From Aquificaceae bacterium (GTDB taxonomy: Bacteria > Aquificota > Aquificia > Aquificales > Aquificaceae), in assembly GCA_015487835.1 (NCBI GenBank), contig WFOY01000210.1, positions 1-8,913 on the forward strand: 8,913 nt of DNA, read 5' to 3'. Below the pieces are notes generated by a model. The model had not been told where the DNA came from and did not search any database. It saw nothing but the letters and a program-made list of their open reading frames with translations. Of the stretch, positions 1 through 8,913 are shown in pieces; position 1 is the stretch's first letter; every line of letters starts with the position of its first letter. Made by a program: the position numbers and the translations under genes.

Positions 1-2
1 GG

Positions 3-2130
3 ACGGGAAGTCTGACACTGATCTACCTCACTTACGTTTACCTCACGCTCCCGGACGTTAAGCTCTTGGAGACCTGGACGCCTCCGGAGTCCTCTGCGGT
101 TTACGACTACAGGGACAGGTACTACGGTGACATAGGTGTCCAGAAGAGGTACTACGTGAAGATAGACGATATCCCCGAGAAAGTCATCCAGGCCTTCGTC
201 TCGGCGGAGGACAGAAACTTCTTCAAGCACTCAGGTATAGACGTTGGAGCGATCGTAAGGGCTATGATAGCCAACATAAAGGCTGGCAGGATAGTCCAAG
301 GAGGGAGCACCATAACCCAGCAGCTCGCCAAGAACCTGTTCCTTACCAGGGAGAGGACCCTGAGGAGGAAGGTGAGGGAGGCCATACTGGCCCTCAAGAT
401 AGAGAGGACTTTCGATAAGAGGAAGATCTTAGAGCTCTACCTAAACCAGATATACTTAGGGAACGGGGCCTACGGGGTGGAGGCCGCTTCGAGGGTTTAC
501 TTTGGGAAGAGCGTCAAGGACCTTACCTTAGAGGAGGCTGCACTGATCGCCGGCCTCCCGAAGGCACCCTCGAGGTTCAACCCCTTCGTTAACCCTGAAC
601 TTGCCAAGAAGAGGCGGGACTATGTCCTCAGGAGGATGCTCGAGGACGGTTACATAACGAGGGAGGAGTACGAGGTGGCGGTCTCAAAGCCCGTTGTCGT
701 CATGAGTGAGAACAGGTACAGGATGTCCGACTACGTCCTGGACATGATAAAGGAGTATCTGCTGGAAAAGTACGGTGATCTGGCCCTCCAGGGAGGTCTA
801 AAGATATACACCACCATAGACAGGGACCTTCAGGCCCATGCGGTCAGGGCTTTAAAGAGGGGTCTGGAGAGACTGGCCAGGGTCGTGGGCGTACCACTGC
901 TTCCCGAAACGGAGAAGGATCTCGAAGAGTTCTACAAGAGGCAGGGGAAGAGGTTGGTGGACGGAAAGGTTTACGTTGCCAAGATACTGAAGGTTGAAGG
1001 GGAGACCGTCGAGGTAGAGTTGGGAGGAAAAAAGTTCAAACTTGAGGTCAGAGGTGTTCCCCTCGACAGGAAGGAGTACATAATGGTCAAGGTGCACAGA
1101 ACATTCGAGGGTGTCCAGGTGGAGTTCTTCCCCGACCTCCAGGGGGCACTCGTCAGCCTGGATGTCCACACGGGGGCCATAAGGGCCATCGTGGGTGGGT
1201 ACTCTTACGCCTACAGCCCCTTCAACAGGGTTCTCTACGCGAAGAGGCAGCCCGGTTCTGCCATAAAGCCTGTCATATACATGGCGGCTCTCCTCAAGGG
1301 CGAGACCCAGATATCCTCTATAGATGCGAGGCCGAGGACCTTCTACGACCCCACCACCGGTGAGGAGTGGACGCCGAAGAACTACGACGATGCGGAGTAC
1401 ACGGTTGTGACCTTGAGGCAGGCCCTCGCGAAGAGTATAAACACAGCCACGGTGAACCTTTTGGATAAGCTGGGTTTCGATGTGGTACTGAGCGTGGGAG
1501 ACAAGGTGGGTCTGAACAACCTCAAGCCTTACTACTCTCTGGCACTTGGAACGGTGGAGGTCACGCCGCTCCAGCTCACCTCGGCTTACCAGGTCTTTGC
1601 AAACCTTGGGGTAAGGTGCAAACCCTTCCTGATAAGGAAGATAGTGGACAGGACTGGACAGGTCCTCGAAGAGAACACGCCCCAGTGTGAGGGTGTCCTC
1701 CCGCCCCAGGAGACGAGGGTCCTGGTGGACATGCTGAGGGCGGTGATCTTGGAGGGAACAGGGAGACTGGCGAGGGACCTTCCCAGGATAATAGCGGGGA
1801 AGACGGGAACTACGGACGAGTACATGGACGCCTGGTTCATAGGCTTCTCACCCTACATAGTTACTGGCGTGTGGGTCGGTTTCGACGTCAAGAGGACCCT
1901 TGGGCCCGGTATGGCTGGTGCGAGGGCGGCCCTGCCCATATGGAAGGACTTTATGGCCGTAGCAGCCTCCAAGTATCCTAACGAGGACTTCCCCCTGCCG
2001 GAGGGGACCGTCGTCGTGCCTATAAATCCCAAGGACTTCGTCATAGCGGACGAGACCTGTGAGGGTGTGGACATGGTGTTCGTGGAGGGAACACAGCCTA
2101 AGCTCACCTGCTCGGACATAAGGACCATAA

Positions 2131-2153
<23 letters not shown>
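3..2153 (+). CDS. mrcA: Class A penicillin-binding protein (PBP1A type), 5' end outside window
   Basis: This is a bifunctional peptidoglycan synthase: a glycosyltransferase polymerises lipid II and a transpeptidase cross-links the strands, outside the cytoplasmic membrane. The frame is open to the left edge. The 21 codons before the first possible start (TTG at 66) encode a hydrophobic stretch (LTLIYLTYVYLTLP), the end of the membrane anchor, so the real start lies upstream. Numbering the 716 visible residues from base 3, the GT51 domain has catalytic Glu69 in SAEDRNFF and GGSTITQQLAKN at about 100-111. An OB-like insert follows at about 315-385. The transpeptidase carries SxxK (Ser419-Lys422), SxN (478-480) and KTGT (600-603), all intact. 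The only visible cysteines are four extracytoplasmic ones: 539, 562, 686 and 703. The last 23 nt overlap the convergent stress-protein gene. Paralogues such as PBP1B are less likely given the OB insert and motif spacing. Confidence 0.95.
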
Positions 2154-6065
<3,912 letters not shown>

Positions 6066-6075
6066 AGGGTTTAAT

Positions 6076-7965
6076 TTAGATCCTGTACTCCGTAACCTGG
6101 GAGTTTTTTTCGTGGAGTCTCGACAGGTTCTCACTCCTTGCGGTTATCCAGTTGCTTCTGTAAAGGTCTATCTCCAGGCTACCTTCGGGAACCGATCCGT
6201 TCCTCAGGACCTTGACTCCTGCCTCACCTGAGACCTGGTTCACCACCCTCTCCCAGAAACCTATATCGTCGAAGGACCAGGGGAGGAACCTCTTTCCTCT
6301 CACCTCACCCATCAGGGTCTCGTAGGTCCCCTCGGTCTCGCCCATTAGTGACATGGGTATGCTTATGGTCGCTATCTCCGAAAGACCGTCCGCGAAGGGT
6401 GAAGAGACCACAAGGTGTTCCAACCTCTCCCTGAGATCATTAAGGGTTTCCATGCCGTAGTACTCAACGAGGTCTTCTCCGAAGACGAAGAGGGTCCTGA
6501 TCTCACCCTCCAGGACTTTACCTATTACGGTACCTATGTCCGAGTACAGGTCCCTTGTACGCCTGTAAATTCCATAAGTGTTACCCTCCCTGGGTAGCAG
6601 TAGTGGTTTCCAGCCTCTCTCCTTGAGGTTTTTGAGAAGGTCGCCGATCCTGTCAGCTTCCTTCCCTCTGAAGGAGTGGGTTGTGACCACGGCTATACCG
6701 GGACCCTCCAAGTCCCTCAGGTTATCAAGGTCCACCCTTTCAAACCCCAGCTTGGAGTCCCTCACATTTCTGCCCGCCTTGTAAACCTTACCCCTTATGT
6801 AGTAAGTGAGGACGGGTGCGGTGGAGGTTACGTCGTCCCCTATGAGCAGGAACCTGTCGCTGGTCCTGACTTCCTCTAAGGTGATAGGTTCGTAGCCTCC
6901 AAGCCTCTCGGCTATCCTGAAGAAGTCGGCGGTCTGGGGAGCTGTGACGTAGGATCCTGTTGCCTTGGCTACGGACACGACGCTCTCGATTATCTCGTTG
7001 GGGAGGTAACCGGAGAGTACGAAGGCGGTCTGCTTACCCTCAAAGGTCAGGATCGAGGATATAAGGCCAGCTAAGTTGCCCTCGTTCTCCTCCCTTCCGT
7101 GGACCCTGGGTTTTAGGAGTCTGTCCCTGTTGAGGGCGTCGTAGCCGAAGAAGGCCTTCGCACATATGTTCAGATCTTCCGTGGGTTTGGTTCTGTATAC
7201 CTTTCTCTTAGATCTCCAGTCACCCACGCCGTACTCTATCTGTATCTCGCAGCCAACGGGACAGAGGTTGCACCTAGTCAGACCCTTCTCGAGGAGCCAG
7301 CTCCTGGACCAGTATTTGAAGGGCTTGGAGATTATCGCCCCCACAGGACATACGTGGACGCATATGCCGCACATCTCACAGGTGGACGTGTCCATGGGTC
7401 TCACAGTGGGGACTATGTTCGCATGGAAGCCCCTGTCTTCCACGTAGAGGGCGTGAGCCCCAACTATCTCGTCGCAGGCCCTCGTGCACCTGTAGCAGAC
7501 CACACACCTGTTGGAGTAGTACTCTAAAAAGTCGCTCTCCCAGTCGTGCTCCTCCCTCTCCTTCTCAAGGGCAGAGACTGGGACTACCTGCCTCTGGGGT
7601 CCGTAGATGGCCCCGTAGTTCTGGAGGTCACACTCCCCCGCTTTGTCGCATATGGGACAGTCAAGGGGGTGGCGTGTCATCAGAGCCTGAAGGAGATACT
7701 TCTGGTTCTCCTCAACCAGCTTGCTGGTCTTATGAGTTCTTATGATCATCCCCTCCTGAACGGGTGTGTTGCAGGAGATAACGAGTCTGTTTATGTTCTC
7801 CCAGTAAACCACACACATCCTACAGGCACCGGCTATGGAGAGCCTCGGGTGGTAGCAGAAGTAGGGTATATCTATGCCCAGTTCGAGGGCCACCTGGAGG
7901 ACCATCTTTCCCTTCTCCACCTCGTACTCTCTGTCGTCTATAACTATTCTCACCTTCTCGGCCAT
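6076..7965 (-). CDS. nuoG: NADH-quinone oxidoreductase subunit G-like iron-sulfur protein
   Basis: Electron-input subunit of complex I or a related oxidoreductase, 629 residues from ATG 7965. The N-terminal [2Fe-2S] domain has Cys37, 48, 51 and 65 (N1b). The His-Cys [4Fe-4S] site is His99, Cys103, 106 and 112 (N5). Two full ferredoxin motifs follow: Cys154/157/160/164 and Cys196/199/202/206. A further [4Fe-4S] site at Cys232, 235, 239 and 268 corresponds to N7. The rest (about 275-629) is a shortened molybdopterin-oxidoreductase-like domain with no visible metal-ligand Cys, as in NuoG, ending in the NuoG-like YRSNWITARSENL. It is shorter than E. coli NuoG (about 910) or Thermus Nqo3 (about 780). 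The in-frame extension to 8025 is rejected because GGAGGA lies 5 nt before the ATG at 7965. No nuoE or nuoF lies beside it. HoxU and NAD-formate dehydrogenase subunits share the double ferredoxin pattern, so partner identity is uncertain. Confidence 0.85.
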   Translation of the reverse strand: MAEKVRIVIDDREYEVEKGKMVLQVALELGIDIPYFCYHPRLSIAGACRMCVVYWENINRLVISCNTPVQEGMIIRTHKTSKLVEENQKYLLQALMTRHPLDCPICDKAGECDLQNYGAIYGPQRQVVPVSALEKEREEHDWESDFLEYYSNRCVVCYRCTRACDEIVGAHALYVEDRGFHANIVPTVRPMDTSTCEMCGICVHVCPVGAIISKPFKYWSRSWLLEKGLTRCNLCPVGCEIQIEYGVGDWRSKRKVYRTKPTEDLNICAKAFFGYDALNRDRLLKPRVHGREENEGNLAGLISSILTFEGKQTAFVLSGYLPNEIIESVVSVAKATGSYVTAPQTADFFRIAERLGGYEPITLEEVRTSDRFLLIGDDVTSTAPVLTYYIRGKVYKAGRNVRDSKLGFERVDLDNLRDLEGPGIAVVTTHSFRGKEADRIGDLLKNLKERGWKPLLLPREGNTYGIYRRTRDLYSDIGTVIGKVLEGEIRTLFVFGEDLVEYYGMETLNDLRERLEHLVVSSPFADGLSEIATISIPMSLMGETEGTYETLMGEVRGKRFLPWSFDDIGFWERVVNQVSGEAGVKVLRNGSVPEGSLEIDLYRSNWITARSENLSRLHEKNSQVTEYRI

Positions 7966-7970
7966 AGCCT

Positions 7971-7976
7971 TCCTCC
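7971..7976 (-). promoter_or_regulatory. Ribosome binding site for nuoG
   Basis: The minus strand reads GGAGGA, 5 nt before the ATG at 7965. It is the strongest Shine-Dalgarno in the window and decides this start over the longer in-frame ATG at 8025. Confidence 0.8.
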
Positions 7977-7981
7977 GTGTG

Positions 7982-8028
7982 AATATGATACTTAAAAATC
8001 TCCCGGGTTGTGTGGTCGGTGTCATATT
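7982..8028. repeat. Nested inverted repeat, operator-like
   Basis: AATATGATAC (7982-7991) faces GTGTCATATT (8019-8028), complementary at 9 of 10 positions. Their centre (8005) nearly coincides with the centre of the palindrome CCCGGG (8002-8007, centre 8004.5). The left arm also contains the candidate nuoG -10 box. This layout suits a dimeric or tetrameric regulator, or a cruciform, acting on both divergent genes; function is inferred only. Confidence 0.45.
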
Positions 8029-8062
8029 GTTATGCGAGGCCTTGGAGATTAACTTTTAATCC

Positions 8063-8863
8063 ATGAGAAGGAAGCCTGCGGTGGCTGGAACCTTCTACCC
8101 TGCGGAGAGGGAGGAACTGAGAAAGCTGATGGACCTCCTCTGCGGTGATGTGGACCGGGAGAAGACGAACGCCAAGGCTGTCCTCTCGCCCCACGCGGGG
8201 TACATATACTCGGGAAGAACGGCCTGTAAGGTCTACAGCAGGGTGAGGATCCCGGAGAGGGTGGTCCTCCTCGGACCCAACCACACGGGCATGGGAGCTG
8301 AGATCTCCGTTTACCCCGGCGATGTATGGGAGACACCTTTCGGTGACGTGGAGGTGGACGGGGACCTAAGGGAGAGAGTTCTCAAGGAGTCCATAGCCTG
8401 GGCTGACGACCTCGCCCACCTCTACGAACACTCCCTCGAGGTCCAGCTTCCCTTTCTGATCAGGTACGCGGAGGGTCCCCTCAGGATACTCCCCATAGTC
8501 GTGGGCCACCTGGACTACGACAGGGCTAAGGACGCAGGGAGAAGGCTGGGGGAGGTCCTTAAAGGTGAGGACGTCCTCATAGTCATCAGCTCCGACATGT
8601 CCCACTACATAAGTGCTGAGGAGGCCAGAAAGAAGGACCAGATACTCATATCCGCTATGGAGAGGATCCAGACCGACGAGCTTTACTTCAAGGCCGTCCA
8701 GTACAACATAACTATGTGCGGCTTCATACCGGCTGTGGTCGGTATAGAGGCGGCGAAGGTATTGGGGGTGAGGCAGGGCGTACTGGTTGACTACACCAAC
8801 TCAGGTGAGACGACGGGAGACTTCCACAGAGTGGTCGCCTACGCAGGGATGATATTTGTATAA
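8063..8863 (+). CDS. amrB: Memo-family protein (AmmeMemoRadiSam system protein B)
   Basis: A 266-residue protein of the Memo family, whose fold resembles extradiol ring-cleavage dioxygenases. Human MEMO1 has been reported to bind copper and iron; bacterial members have no established reaction. The whole family core is present: N-terminal KPAVAGTFYP, His44 in SPHAGY, His74 in GPNHTG, EHSLEVQLPF at 122-131, Asp178 and His181 in SSDMSHY, Cys219 in MCGF, and NSGET at 246-250. His44, His74, Asp178, His181 and Cys219 correspond to the MEMO1 metal-pocket residues, so the site looks intact. Bacterial homologues often sit beside AMMECR1 and a radical SAM gene; neither is in view. The ATG at 8063 is the first start after an in-frame TAA at 8057-8059. 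The nearest purine-rich SD, GGAG at 8044-8047, is 15 nt away, so initiation is weak or SD-independent. A cutA start follows after 9 nt. Confidence 0.93.
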   Translation: MRRKPAVAGTFYPAEREELRKLMDLLCGDVDREKTNAKAVLSPHAGYIYSGRTACKVYSRVRIPERVVLLGPNHTGMGAEISVYPGDVWETPFGDVEVDGDLRERVLKESIAWADDLAHLYEHSLEVQLPFLIRYAEGPLRILPIVVGHLDYDRAKDAGRRLGEVLKGEDVLIVISSDMSHYISAEEARKKDQILISAMERIQTDELYFKAVQYNITMCGFIPAVVGIEAAKVLGVRQGVLVDYTNSGETTGDFHRVVAYAGMIFV

Positions 8864-8864
8864 T
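8859..8864 (+). promoter_or_regulatory. Possible -10 box for cutA (TATAAT)
   Basis: TATAAT overlaps the Memo stop codon TAA (8861-8863) and lies 8 nt before the cutA ATG. No Shine-Dalgarno lies between them. A start at the usual distance would give a nearly leaderless cutA transcript. No clear -35 is visible, so chance is a real alternative. Confidence 0.3.
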
Positions 8865-8872
8865 TCTCATCT

Positions 8873-8913
8873 ATGGAGGGGTACCTGGTAGTCCTCATAA
8901 CGACCCCCAAGGA
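8873..8913 (+). CDS. cutA: CutA-like divalent cation tolerance protein, first codons only
   Basis: Only 13 full codons plus two bases are in the window, reading MEGYLVVLITTPK. This matches the first beta strand and turn of CutA1 proteins, which begin with a pattern like (Y/F)VVVxxTxPxE. CutA1 forms very stable trimers related to PII signalling proteins; E. coli cutA mutants are copper-sensitive, but the molecular role is unsettled. The start is 9 nt after the Memo stop on the same strand, so the two genes probably share a transcript. There is no Shine-Dalgarno before the ATG. The call rests on a short match and could be wrong. Confidence 0.6.
   Translation, partial: MEGYLVVLITTPK

Larger units (their letters stand above)
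7966..8062. promoter_or_regulatory. Divergent intergenic region between nuoG and the Memo gene
   Basis: These 97 bp are the only non-coding spacer of note. They must hold the start signals of the minus-strand block and of the Memo gene. On the minus strand, TATCAT (7989-7984) matches TATAAT at 5 of 6 bases and would give a leader of about 12 nt containing the nuoG Shine-Dalgarno; I see no good -35. On the plus strand, TTGTGT (8008-8013) and TATGCG (8031-8036) are 17 bp apart but match consensus poorly. The centre holds a nested inverted repeat described separately. Confidence 0.6.

Noticed and set aside
66..68. TTG at 66 as the start of the PBP gene
   Set aside because: The frame is open to the left edge and the codons before it encode the end of a hydrophobic membrane anchor, so the gene begins outside the window.
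6066..6134. Upstream extension of the zinc-ribbon gene into nuoG
   Set aside because: The added residues overlap the conserved nuoG tail in another frame and do not resemble the family N-terminus.
7966..8025. ATG at 8025 as the nuoG start
   Set aside because: The extra 20 residues are not like the ferredoxin domain, they would cover the whole promoter region, and a strong GGAGGA precedes the ATG at 7965.
8030..8336. Minus-strand open frames covering the start of the Memo gene
   Set aside because: They are Pro/Arg/Ser-rich mirror images of Memo codons with no recognisable domain, and they cover the divergent spacer.

Overview
The window comes from a thermophilic bacterium, most likely of the Aquificota or a similar deep-branching lineage. 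Arg is mostly AGG, Ile mostly ATA/ATC, and Glu and Lys mostly GAG and AAG. Coding strands are purine-rich, genes are packed with almost no spacers, and the proteins are rich in E, K, R and V. This assignment is inferred from composition and gene style; I cannot name a genus.

Layout. Bases 3-2153 (+) hold most of a class A penicillin-binding protein whose start lies left of the window. Facing it on the minus strand is a tight four-gene block transcribed right to left: a nuoG-type complex I subunit (7965-6076), a coiled-coil zinc-ribbon protein of the COG1579 family (6065-5358), gyrB (5350-2951) and a tandem universal stress protein (2958-2131). The junctions are 10 nt, 7 nt and an 8-nt overlap, so the block is probably one operon, possibly with an internal promoter for gyrB. 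The stress-protein gene and the PBP gene converge and overlap by 23 nt, leaving no room for a terminator between them. To the right, a 97-bp divergent spacer (7966-8062) carries a nested inverted repeat. It separates nuoG from a Memo-family gene (8063-8863, +), which is followed after 9 nt by the first codons of a cutA gene cut off by the window end.

How the genes work together. The minus-strand block joins respiratory electron input (NuoG), DNA supercoiling (GyrB), an ATP-binding stress protein and a protein whose relatives act as chaperone or RNA-binding adaptors. This is not a recognised pathway; it may reflect growth-linked co-expression. The plus-strand pair on the right (Memo and CutA) both belong to families linked to copper or other metals and could form a small metal-handling unit. 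The PBP acts in cell-wall synthesis and is unrelated to its neighbours.

I found no rRNA, tRNA, CRISPR array, insertion sequence or prophage gene. All core genes are recognisable families, so I do not claim a new system. The points most worth checking are the nested operator-like dyad, TATAAT boxes built on stop codons just before SD-less starts, an extra ferredoxin-type cluster in NuoG, the Memo-CutA pairing and the antisense gene-end overlap.
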